Shown here: positions 13,381 to 25,000 of the stretch, in pieces | How positions within the stretch are numbered: the first letter of the stretch is position 1 | Layout of the letters: every line of letters begins with the position of its first letter | Assembly (NCBI RefSeq): GCF_036370855.1 | Contig: NC_088098.1 | Location: 197,517,773 to 197,581,772 of the forward strand | Source: Dromaius novaehollandiae | Taxonomy: Eukaryota; Chordata; Aves; Casuariiformes; Dromaiidae | Reading direction: 5' to 3' | Length of the DNA stretch: 64,000 nucleotides | The notes under the pieces: generated by a model | Databases searched by the model: none | What the model was told of the DNA's origin: nothing | What the model saw: the letters and a program-made list of their open reading frames with translations, nothing else | Program-made: the position numbers and the translations under genes

Positions 13381-16300
13381 GCCTAGTCAGGACAGGTTAC
13401 AATCAGTCGTCTGTTTTTCCCATGAATGTACGTTTTCATTGTGAAGCTGCTAGGAGTGAAAAGGCTTTTTATGGCATATCCATGATTCTTTAAAACTTCT
13501 GTCATCTCTTGTCAAATCTTATTTTCAAAAGTTGCATAGCTGCTATATGTACAAGGCCATGTGAAATCCTGGGAACATATGTGCTGTTTTCACAACCCTA
13601 AGTTGTACAACTGTTTACTAAATGCTGGAAATCTTCAAAGCAAAGAATTGATGAATAGGGCAGTAGCCTTGACATGCTGGGCCAATATCTTAAATCACAC
13701 TACATGCACTCTGTTTGAAGTCTTGAACTGTTCATGTGTTTTCACCAGGCTCCAAGTTCCCAGCCTGTGAAGGCCACTTCTTCCAAAAATTGCTCGTGTG
13801 ACTTCAACTCAGAATCTGACACTTGCACATAAAGCAGGAGAAGGGTTTGTTTAGTTAGAGCTGACAAAGGCTTAGGCAAATCAATTGCTCTGGCCACAGC
13901 AAGGAAGGAAAATACACTTCAGTTTCCTTGCACAGGTTGTAAAGTAAATCTCAAATCATTATTGCATCTTTATTTTACTTTTGACAACAACCGTTTCCTA
14001 CTTAATGGTGAAGAAATGATACCTAAATCCGCTTTTGTTTCCAATCACATGGAAATGAGGCAAATGCTAGAAAAATCACACAAGGAGTTTCTGGGCTGCT
14101 GCTAGTGGTCTACAGCACGAAAAAAGATGGCTTAACTTAAGGCAAGTCTGCACAGTCCTTTACTGCAAGGTAGATGCTCGGTCTGCTTGTTTCCTTAGCT
14201 ATCTGTTGGCGAGCCATCTCCTGTCCAAAAGCGTTAGCATGGCATTCACCTTAAGGCACGATGCAGGGCTGATGTGCTCACATTGAGCGCTGTGCTCTAG
14301 CAGATCTAGCCCCCAGACTCCCCAAGGAGAGGTGTGCAGCCACGTGGCCACTGCTGCACCAGCCGTACATGAACGGTACAGCCAGTATCAATTGCTCCAG
14401 GTGGTTCTCCCAGTAGTGGAAATGGCTGAGAGTGGCTGCCAAGGAGGCTAGTTCATGCCCATCTGGAAAGGAGCTCATAGGTACCCGCTTAAGCATGTTA
14501 GACCTTTGTGGTTGTTTTTCTTGCTCTGGCTTTGTTTCTGTGTTCCTGCATCATGGAGAACTGCCAGATACATAAAGCAAATTTATCTACAAACTGTAGC
14601 ATCAAAGTTCATGCTCTTCCTTCCCATCAGTATAACAGCTGGGAAGATTTATTAAAAAATTAGGGGAAAAAAGTCCCAGTTAGATGGTATTGTTGTGAGG
14701 TTTTTAGTGGGACAGCTTTATACAGGTGACAAGCTCGTGCTGATGTCTGCTCGTGCTGATGTGAAATCTTGTAGACAGTGGCGATGGCACTCATCTCCAG
14801 GACTTGGTGCAGCTCCTGTTGGAGGTGCTCATGTGAAATCATGGATTCCCCGTTCCCATCTGCTTTCTAAAGTCCCTTAAGAGCAAGCACAAAATGCCAC
14901 CAGGTTGCTCTCACAGGCGTTTCTTTGCACCCTTCCCTTGGGTACAGTGGGGCCATCGTTCCAGGGAAGGAGCAGTCCTAGTCTGACTCCTAAATGCTCT
15001 TAGTCTCGAAAGATTTGCTGACAATGAGGTTTTCCCCAAGCGAGCTCTCCAAGGCTCCATCCATTTTAGCATCTCTACTTGCTCTGAGCCTGTGAAAGTA
15101 CAGCTGTCCTATCAGTTCAGTGCCAGGGCCTGGGAGCGCTCTCTAGACCTAGTAGTATCTGCCTCCGACAAGCCCTGTGGATAGAGAAAAGCCGTTCTTG
15201 TTCCCTCTCCTCCTGCATGACCAGCCCCTCTCACCTGTGCCCCCAGAGCAGCAGGATGAGGACAGTCGTGTTCCCCCCTTACTCAGGTACCCTGTACCCA
15301 GGCTGTCCATGCAGAGTCCCCGGTGAGCCCTTCCCTCTTGTAATTCAGAATATCTCCTGTCCCTGGCTAGTTGTGATTTGGCCCAACATGTTCTTAAAAA
15401 CAGAGCTGAGCACTCCTCCTGAATCGTGGAGAGCTGTGCCTGAATGAGGATTACCGTGCTTGGCCCAGATTTCCTATGCTAGCGAAGAAAATCCCTCTTC
15501 CTTTGACAGAGTATGGTGACTGCATGGCGTAAATCTGAACACAGAGAGTATGCTTTGCACCTTATTAATCAATGGAGAAAAAGCACCTGTCATCTGAGGT
15601 TCGTTTCACAGCACGGGGGCTGGCGAATAATAAATAATAATAATGTGTTCATGCTGAGGGCTCTAATCCCACCATTTATTCTCCACTAGCAGACACCTTC
15701 TTCCTCTCACTTTTCTCCTGGTGCATTTTGATTTGAAAAACAACAGGGTGGCTATTTGAGATGCTCTTTAAACTCCATTTCTCTTATACTGAATGCGTTT
15801 GAAATCATATATATTTGGTTTTTTTTAAAAGACAACTAGATATTTGTTGACTGTCAAGGTGACTTAAAATCAATTTTTTTAAGAAAAAGAAATAGGAATA
15901 ATTAGTTTAGAAGCGATGCTGTGGCATCTGGCTCCATGTTTTCTACATGTAAATACCAGTAGTTTAGTTTTCAGGAAGACAGTTATGGGACCATTTGTCA
16001 GGAATGCCTCTTGGGTCCTTTAGAAAACACATGCATAGTTTATCAGCAGAGAAATGAATGATTTCTCTAAGTATTAGTCAAAACGTCCAAGACAAAGCAG
16101 CTCTCACTTTCCCAGGACAAGCTGAAGAGAGGGTTCCCTGAGAAGGCATGCTGAGTTAGCATTTACTGTTTAATTGGTAAATATGAACTATGACATCTCA
16201 TCAACTCTCCTTAGAGGCTATGCAGAACCAAACTTTTGGCCTGAGAGAGAATTTGGCTGGCCAAGCAGTATTCTAACATTAATTTTTATTTTTTCAGAGA

Positions 16301-17124
16301 GATTTTGATACCTAAGAAGCAATACTTCCTAAAAGAGCAGGTGATAAAAAAACAAATCCCCTCCCATACCCTCCCGCCCCCCAAAATGTCGCTTTAGTGG
16401 ATTTGAATCTGGGCGTTTTTTTCCAAAGGCAAACAAGATTATGGTAAAATGCATGTTATACTTGGGACTTTACTAAACTATAATACCCCTGCATGTATGA
16501 AATAGTAAAATGTTCATTAGAGAGCCTTAAAGCAAGGCAGGAACCAGTTCTGGAGCTAAGAGGCTTCCAGTGAGAGCTGGCTTCACTCATGCTGGTTGGG
16601 CTTAAACAAGCCATGGATTGTTGGCTTGACTGTCTCAGGTGAGAGTGCAAGGAGTAGGAGGCTTCTAGAGTAAATCTCCGAAATACCTCGCACTGCATGC
16701 AATCCTTCCCGGAGCAGATTTCCTGGAGCAGAGAGAGCCCTCTGGACCGTCTCTGGTCCTGAGCTCGCAAGCTGTTGGGATCATGCGATGTCCTTTGCAT
16801 GTTCAGGACATATGTATACAGACAATTTCTCTAATCCAGGATTGGATTGACCAGAATAGTCATTGCAGGGAACAGAGAAAAGTTCTGTTAACTTAGAAAC
16901 CTAACGGGAGGCTAGATTCTGGTCTACTAACAGAATATCAAAGCTTAAAAAAAAAAAAAAGAAAAGAAAAGAAAAGCAAGGTGCTTTTAAAATTCAATAG
17001 GTTGCCTGATAATATCTGATACCGGTGAAACCTTAGATTTGAAGAGAATGTGAATCTCTCCTTAACAAATGAGCCGTGCTGTCAGGTATTCAAAAGTCTT
17101 CCTTATTTAGCTGCCCGAATTGAA

Positions 17125-17280
17125 AGGCCACGAGTACAAAGGCTCTTCCTTCTGCAGCGGCTGGGAGCGGGTCGTGCCCGGAAAGCCCCCAAGAAGCCCT
17201 CCTTCGCGGTGGCTGCGGCACCGCCCCACAATGAGTGCCTTGTTTCCCGCGCGGGGCGGTAGCTGTGGTCTTAAAACCGG
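17125..17280. other. CpG-dense patch inside the last ATP8A2 intron
   Basis: About 14 CpG dinucleotides fall within roughly 155 bp, including a cccgcgcggggcgg block near 17249-17262, in an otherwise CpG-poor AT-rich intron. Overlapping short frames on both strands look like a by-product of GC richness. It could be an unmethylated intragenic CpG island serving as an alternative or non-coding promoter, or an enhancer. No splice-bounded coding exon is evident. Confidence 0.5.
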
Positions 17281-19877
17281 AATTGGGGGAAAAGTTCAAA
17301 CTTCCAAAAAGTTCCCTAGTCACTGGCAGATGGAAACTTTCATTGTTTTTGGATGGGGCCTGAGAGCAGTGGAAAGGCAGAGCTGCTTGGGGAGTGTGGA
17401 CCGGACTCGAGCGCTCTCTGATTGAGCGAGGCACAGTCAGCTGCCTGAACAGCTTGAAGCTCGATTAAAAAAAACTGCGTAATATGAAATCACCTTCCTG
17501 TAGCGAGATCAACAAGAAAAGTTAAATAAACGGCCAAATGTTGAGCTTTGCCTGAATGGAGAGAAGATGCGAGTGCTGGGGTCATAGCCCTTCCCATGAC
17601 GTATGCACGGCACCCTGGTGGCCGCTGCGTCAGGACGGATCAAGGACATGAGGGTGTAGGAATACCGCTGGTCCTCTCAAGGCAGCAAAAATTTGCAGCC
17701 CAACAGGTTTTCTACTGGTGTGAGAGTTAAACACAGATTTCTTTGATTGCATTTTGCATTGGCTTTGTGGAGGGATTGGGCTGACTAGCTGTTTATAGGC
17801 TTGTGCTAACACTGGAAATAAGCAGGTAATGCAAAGAGAGCTCGGGCTGACGGATTTTGCACGCCTGTGCGATGAGTACTGGTTTTGCAGTAGTTACGGC
17901 AGTTGAAGAAGCACTGAGTGATGTTATTGGCTAAGTAAATATAGCAAAGCTGTCTTGATGCAGGCCAGGTTATGGGGCACTGCTTTCAGTCCTTTGGGGC
18001 TTAATCTTGTGGTCTTTGACCAAATTGACTTTCCACTGAGATGTTTGCCAAAAAAGCTAACAGTATACTGGCCCTTAGAGTGGAACAAACCCACTGAGGG
18101 TATTTGTTGAAGTGTGAATCCACCCTTTTTTAACTTAAAGCCTGGTTTTGTAAATCATATTTCTTTTGCAATTATCCAGTATGCGTATACTTTTTCCAAA
18201 AGAATTTGAATTTTGTTAATATATTTTGTGAATCTTCAGCTAGAGGGAGCAAAAACCAACCTGCATCTCTGTAGTTGTACATATATTAGAATGGGGTGCT
18301 CAGGGAGAATAAAAAGGGATGCTGGGATTAGCCATGTAATCAAATCAGAGTTCATGTGAGCCTGCAATCACCCCACTAGGGAAATGTGCCTGGAGTTCAC
18401 TCTGGATGACGTCTTTCTGTTTGAATCTCCTACATCTACTGGCAGAGGTTTCCTCCACAGTTCAGTGGAGATCTAATGGACCAAGCTCGGTAGGGACCTC
18501 ACCACCACCCCCACACACACCTTAAGAGGGCGATTAGTCCCATGTGGCATTCTGTTGCAGGATCCCCTCTGTGCCACGCTGCAGCCCTATCTCACCTCCA
18601 TACCTGGTTTGGGGGAAAAAGGCCTTGAAACTGTTAAGGGAGGGACACCTGAAAGGCAATTGCAAGGTCTCTGGGTAGTCGTTGAGACTTCTTTCCTGCC
18701 TTACCAGATGCTCCATCCTTCAGCCTGGATAGACCTGGGATAGGATTTCAGAAGTCACAAATTCCCACTTCCAGAGCTGCACTGAGGTAGACAGCGACTT
18801 TCCCAGATAGGAGCCATCGTATCATTCTTGGGTTCCTCCAGGCAGAAATCGCATCTGCTAGCTCTTGGCTTACTTTCTTACTGCAAAGCCTTATCTAGTT
18901 CTGTATGTGCTGTGACTTTCCTATTTCTCCATATTTTATGACTATTTTAATCTCCCTGTCTTCCTCTTTTCCCTTGCGATTGCCCATTTTCAGGGAAAAT
19001 CACTGTTCCCTCATGTCACAAAGACTGCTATCCTTTGCTTTAGTTTTCCATTCAACAATTTTTGCAGGGTCATGTCTGGTTTAAATATTGTTCAGTGCTT
19101 CACCATGTTGGCCCTTTAGCCGTTGTGATTGCTTTACCGGTAATTTGTTTTCCAGATGACGTCAGACATATCGCTTGCCTTGTCCATATAACTTAGAAGA
19201 AGAATGTGTCTGATTTCCTTTAATTTGAAAAATTTCAAGGAAGGTCAGAGGATTGTGTTAGCCAATGGGACGATATAGAGACTTACCTCCAGAGTATGTT
19301 AATGTTTGTTCTATTCAAGGCATGGGAGATTAGCTAAGAGAATCAAGAGTTTCTCAGTGTGATTTGCCAGATGCCACCTGGAAATTTGTACAAAAAAATT
19401 CCTAAATGGTGGTACGAGGAAGATGTGACTCAGATGACAGTTGTGGTCTAGACACTTTCATGTTCCTCCAGGGAAACTGCAGATCTCATCAGGCAGATTA
19501 TAGAGGAGTCAAGCAAAAATGCAGGTCTCTACCTATGTGTTAAATTTTTAAAGATCCTCAGCCCCTGTGGGAGCTAGCCTGGTGTCCAAGTCCATCTGTA
19601 GTTTTTTGGGCAGGGTAACTCAGGGCAGTGTTGACCATGTACACTAAACCGGCCTGATGGAGGGAGCAGTAAGACAGATTTGGAAGCACACCGTCCCTTC
19701 TGTGCCACGTGGGCGATGTCATGCACGGCTCTAAATAATAGAAACACGTCATAGCAATGACAATTGTTGCAGTCTCAGTCATGTAGCTTCAGCAATGTCT
19801 AAAACTATTTCTAAAAGCGGGCTGCACCCTTGAGCTGAAGCCTAGTGATTTTTTTTTTTCTTCCTTTGCTTTTCCAG

Positions 19878-19975
19878 ATGGGTATGCATTTTCTCAAGAA
19901 GAACACGGTGTTGTTTCCCAGTCGGAAGTTGTTCGATCCTATGATACAACGAAAAGGAGAACGGAAGTGCAATAA
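19878..19975 (+). CDS. ATP8A2: ATP8A2 terminal coding exon with stop codon
   Basis: This exon encodes the final residues of the flippase. After the ttttccag acceptor, AT completes the split His codon and the frame reads [20 protein letters not shown], then [11 protein letters not shown] and TAA. The GYAFSQEE block is the conserved ATP8A1/ATP8A2 motif in the cytosolic tail that docks in the nucleotide-binding region and holds the pump inhibited until relieved. [10 protein letters not shown] is also family-typical. The last residues (RRTEVQ) differ from the lysine-rich end I recall for the human protein. Spliced to 11694-11785 it gives 62 complete codons before the stop. The 3' UTR begins at 19976. 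Confidence 0.95.
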
Positions 19976-20147
19976 CATGATTCTTTCCTTGATTGGTGGT
20001 GGGAATAATGGGATTTGGATCAATGCGTCCACTGTTAACACATCCGTGACTAAGGTTGGCAGCAGCAGCCAAAACACCGGAGAACTCATTTCTGTGGCCT
20101 TAGCCAACAAGTTTCTATGTTCTCCCTGCAAACCTTGAGTACATATT

Positions 20148-20161
20148 GGGGGGGGGGGGGG
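20148..20161 (+). repeat. G14 homopolymer
   Basis: Fourteen consecutive G lie about 170 bases after the ATP8A2 stop codon. In RNA such a run can form a quadruplex and is also prone to length variation and sequencing error. Confidence 0.9.
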
Positions 20162-22024
20162 AATCATTGTTTGAATTCAGTTGCAAAGCTCTGCCTAAAC
20201 TTTTGTTTATGTTGTTATGAAGCATTTGACTGTGCTATGTGAGGTGTGAAATTAAAAACAATCTTTTACCACTATTTAAAACATCAGCATAAGGTTGTTC
20301 TGGGAGAAAAGTAGAAGATTTATGTTCCATGAGAAATCACCCTTCGCTTAATTGGAACAGGGGTGCTGAGATTTCCTGTTGTGTTACACACAGACAAAGT
20401 GCACACAGCTGCTTGCAAACCTTATTCTCTCTAATATTCACTGTTTATGAGATTTGGCTGAAATTTTTAACAATTTGGCGTGAAACTCTTGATTGCAATG
20501 AAAACACAATCTGTAGCAAAGAATGCTTATTTGCCTTCTCATGATAGAATAACATGATAGCAATGAATTATATAGAATATTTCTTGTCCTCTTACAGGAT
20601 TTATTATGGCTCTATCTTAGCTTTCTGAAAACCAGTTAATAGCTTACTCTCAAAGCAAGGATGTGGAACGCGGACGGCTTGGCAGGGCAGCTGTGTGGAT
20701 TGCATGGCATTCTGCACAAAGAAGGTTTGAAAGAGGTGCCCCTGTTCTGGTAACTCTGAAGGTTGCATTTGAATGTGCACTTCAAATTTGGCCTGGGATT
20801 TCCCTCCCTTATTGCATTCCCCTTTTAACAGTACAACAAACTAGTGAGAACTTAAAAGGCCAGTGGTTATTCTGCTGTAAAGAGATCTCCAGCAGTTGGG
20901 GTGGGGGTAGTGCGAAGAAACTGGTCAGGTCTTTTGGACCTGGCCAAGAGGAATATTATTTCAGTATTGCTCACCTCCTTCTCCAATGCACACATTTTCC
21001 TTTTTGAACATCTGAAAAGCTTGTGCCTTCATCTCCTCTGCTGTTAGAGCTAAAGTGAATGCATGGGGAAGAAGTTTAGTTTGACTTTCACATGCAAAGG
21101 GATAAAATCTCTGCAGGAAGAGGAGGAGAGATCCAGGAAGCATCCTCAACTCAGTGCAGGGATACAAGCTGAGGAATTACTGCCAGAAGAGAATAGGGCC
21201 AGAAGCATGCTCCTTCTTGAGAAGCTTGAATAAGAGCTGGTTCACTGGCACTGGAGAAGAGCTATGCTGTGTAGAAACACTTTAAGGGCATTTGGTCGGG
21301 AGGAAAGTCCTGATTCATCCATACAGTGCATTGCCACAGCTACATTAGTTGTTTACTACAGTGAGGAATAGGATTGCAAAGGAAAGTTAGGAAGGGTTTA
21401 TGCACATGTGTGTCCGTACACACACAGAGATGTGGTCATTGTGAAGAGAAGAGCTGCAGTTTGTTCAGCCAGACAGTCTCTTTTCCAGATCTGATCCATC
21501 AGCAGGTTTCCTGATGCACTCCAGCTCTCGAGCTCTGGAAGGAAGGCTGGTTTCACCGACTTGCTGTGTGAATGGGACAAGCGTGCTTCTGCATATGTTG
21601 GAACTATGAAGAAAAAGAAAAACCGGGGCATAAGTTAAAGCTGAAAGAGCTCATAGAAAGCCTATGCTGTCTTTCAGACAAGTTCAGTTAATTTTGGTCG
21701 CCAAACCACGTTTCTGAATAGCATAAAGTAAGTATTGCTGTGTTTTAGCCAGATTTTGTGGTTAATGTATATGCTACATGTGTGCATTTAAAAAGTTGGC
21801 ACTGTTTTTTTGCCCTATTGCCTGTCATCCAGAACCTTTATTGATTTTAAATATATCTGAAAGCAATTTGAATATGAATATTTATGCTCAGCAAGGAAAA
21901 GAAAATCACCAGCCCGGCCCAGTGGCTTCATACTGCTGAAGGGTTGTGAGTAAATGCTGGCATGCAAGTGCCACAGTGCAATTCCCAGAGCCACCTCGGG
22001 GGTCTGGAGTCCCAGTCTATGTTT

Positions 22025-22049
22025 AAAAAAAAAAAAAAAAAAAAAAAAA
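22025..22049. repeat. A25 homopolymer followed by GA-rich tract
   Basis: Twenty-five A are followed by gagagagaaaaaaaagg. This is simple sequence within the proposed ATP8A2 3' UTR. No retroposed gene is recognisable upstream of it. Confidence 0.9.
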
Positions 22050-25000
22050 GAGAGAGAAAAAAAAGGAAGGCTTTGCTTCTGCAGCACCAGGCAGGGTTGT
22101 TCTTGGGTTGGGCTGATGGCACAGAGGGAAAAGTCATCACCCTCTTTCTGCAGTGCTAACGAGATAATTATGCAATAAGGGAAGCTTTCAAATAATTTTG
22201 CCATAGGCTTGAATGTCAAGGGGCCAAGTGTGTGTGTGTGTATGTTTTCTGGAAGATGAATTGTGTATAAAGGCAGAAATAGTGGGGGGAGAGAATAAAT
22301 AAGAGGAGGCTAAACGTGATCTCAAGCGCTTTTAAATCTTAGTGCTGATCTAACTGGTTAAATGCTTTCTTTTATTTAGAAAAAAATCTATTTAGGAAAT
22401 GCGTGGGGCAAGTCTGACCTCAAAACTGCTAACTCTTTCTTCCTTTTGTAACCTCACAAGTAAAATTAACTTCCTACTGAGACAAAGCAAGATCAATTTA
22501 GTCTTTGTGCTCTAAGCCACACGCTACACACTGACAGGTAAACAATTCAGAGGCTTTACATGAGAATACTGGAAAAAAACTTTAAAAAAACCTCTAAGTA
22601 ATGAAGAAAGGCAAATAAGTATGTTAAGCAGAGAATAGAAAGGATCCCGGAGTCTTTTCCATTCTTAACTTAGGGCAACAAAGTTTTACACAGCACAATG
22701 AGAGAAGCTGGGGAGGAGCAGCTGTCATCTAGTGTGATTTATTTTATTAGTGCAGACCACGGGCTGTATCATTCTGACCTTGCTCTAAGTTGAGGTCAGT
22801 GTGTGTCACAAACACAAACTCTCCCTAGAGTGAATAGGGGCTTAGATTGAGGTACGTGTGTGGGATGTCAGCTCAATGGAGATTGCACATGGGGGTTGTC
22901 ACATGGCTATACAGTATGTGACACTGGGGCTTGCAGGTCAGACTTTATCTTCACTGTAAGGCCTTAATCTCTATCTGAGTTAATCCTGTAGAGCCCACCC
23001 AGGTCAAGACCTGGCATTCTTCTGGTTCTTTAGAGTCATTACGGGAATTAATCTATTGTCATATGCCATAGCCTGGCTGGTGGAGTTCCTTTTCTTTGTG
23101 AACAATGATGAGGTGTATTCCAGTGTTGTGTTAGCAAAAGGAGAAGGGCAGCTGTTCTGTATAAACAAAATTCCTTGTTCATTAGCACAAATGCATATAG
23201 CAGTAGGAACAACCTTTGAAAGCACCATGTGAAAACGTTATCAACCAGACAGGGTATCAGAGCAGAAGGGGTGGAAGATTTCTGCCTGACCATCCACATT
23301 AACCACCTAGGGTTGATCAGAAAAGGGATTCTTGGGCAGCTCTCTGCACTGACTAACTTGGTGGCTTTTTTTTTTGAGTGTTCGGGAAGAAGTGGTGATC
23401 TTCCTGAGTTAAACCTGGATCTGGTTGCTCCTTTTTGTAACAGTGCAATCACTGTTTGCACAGAAGCTACTGTTCCTTTAATGATTGCCTAGTAAGAAAT
23501 TAAAGGCAGTGAGCGGGAGTCTAAGCTGAGCACTGCTGAGAAGTCTGACATTTTCTTTTCCTTGACAGGGCTTCAGGTCTTGCTGTAGGGAGCTAATATG
23601 GGAAGTCAGTAATAACTCATCAAGGAGAAATGGCAAATAACCAATGAAAGTATCTGAGACAAACTAAGCTGCTAATGTATCTAAAAATGTGTGTGGAGTT
23701 AACATGAACTATATGGGCTGTAAATTAAGATAACAGTCAAGCCTCACTAATCTGCACTTCACTAGACCACACGTTTCTTAGTGTACACCAAAAATGTGCA
23801 GTCTCTTTCCCTGCCTCAGCCAACAGCTAATAGCAGATGCTGCAGGGAATTTTCCTGTTACTAAGATTACATTATTTTTACAGCATGTACTCGCATGTGT
23901 TTGCTGGGAGACAGTCAATGCTCTTAAATAATGAAGAGAGAGCTCAGGTGGACCAGAAGTGAAATGTGGGGTCTGTAATGTGGGCGGGGGTGCAGCTTGG
24001 CACTATGTGGACAACCCCCCCAGAACCGTGAGGGCTTTGGAGAGTCGAGCATGGGCCTTAAGTCGTCCCTGTCCCATGGGCTGATTTTTGCCCTTTTGGT
24101 CTAGCTCACTAAATCTACTGTTTTTCATTGCCTTCAGTCGTCGGTGCAAACTAATGATGCCCTATTTACAATCTCCCTTAGTTTTATAAATAATGACTTA
24201 ATTTCATTTTTAAATACTCTGAGGACTGTACTGCTGCCTTTTTGCCTCAGAGCTTGAGTTTGAAGTGGGGCAGCCCTTGAGTGGATGTTTGCCCTCAAGA
24301 AATACTTTGGATTTGTCAGATTTCTCCCTAATTTTAAGGCACTGAGGATATTTTACCCTAGTTTTGGTTCATCACACTGTGTCAATGTCTTCAACTTCAG
24401 TCAGTTTGCAGGGTGAGCTCTTCATCTCTTGTTGACCTGCAGAATATGCAGAGATGATATGAAATACCTAATGGGCTGGGGGACAATTTGGCTGTGTCTA
24501 CACTATATCTGATACACCTGGTTTCAGGAGAGCACTGAGACCAGTTTGCTTCTGAAACATGGCAGTGACCATGCGCGTTGCTCAGTCTTCAGACAGATGG
24601 GGTCAGGCTACCTACAAGCCCTTCTGCCCTTCCAGGAGGGACCCTCGTACTCGCCTCTGCCGGGAGGTCTGTCTACGCTGCAGGTCAGCACTGTCTCAAG
24701 GATGCTGGGCACTGAGCAGATGCAGACCCTCCACCCCTACTTTGGACCTGCAGGTCCCCTCAAGCATGGCCCTGGGGCTCTCCCGCAGGCAGGTGCAGGC
24801 ACAGCCAAAGTGCCTATCAAATAAGAAGTGTTTTGAATTCAAGTGCAGGTAATATCCCTAGTCATAGCTAGTAATTTTCACTGTGGACAGTGTAATGAGG
24901 TACTTAAGAGATGAGGAAGACTCAGCAGGTTACGAAGGTGATGACTGATCTTGCACACAGCCCACTGGACAGGCCCTTCATGAGCAACTGTCACTTGCCA

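Larger units (their letters stand above)
11786..19877 (+). other. ATP8A2: ATP8A2 last intron
   Basis: This 8.1-kb intron runs from a gtaagt donor to a T-rich ttttccag acceptor. It splits a His codon after its first base. I see no further exon. It contains an octamer/TATA-like block at 13345-13380, a short direct repeat at 14733-14764, an (AAAAG)n tract near 16955-16975 and a compact CpG cluster at 17125-17280. Open frames in the intron are short and overlap on both strands, so I treat them as chance. Confidence 0.85.

Noticed and set aside
17050-17434. Overlapping frames of 70-114 codons in an ATP8A2 intron
   Set aside because: They coincide with a CpG cluster, overlap on both strands and have no family similarity.
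17600-17625. Possible CTCF site (ccctggtggccgctg)
   Set aside because: Key core positions mismatch the consensus, and it is weaker than the site at 48783.
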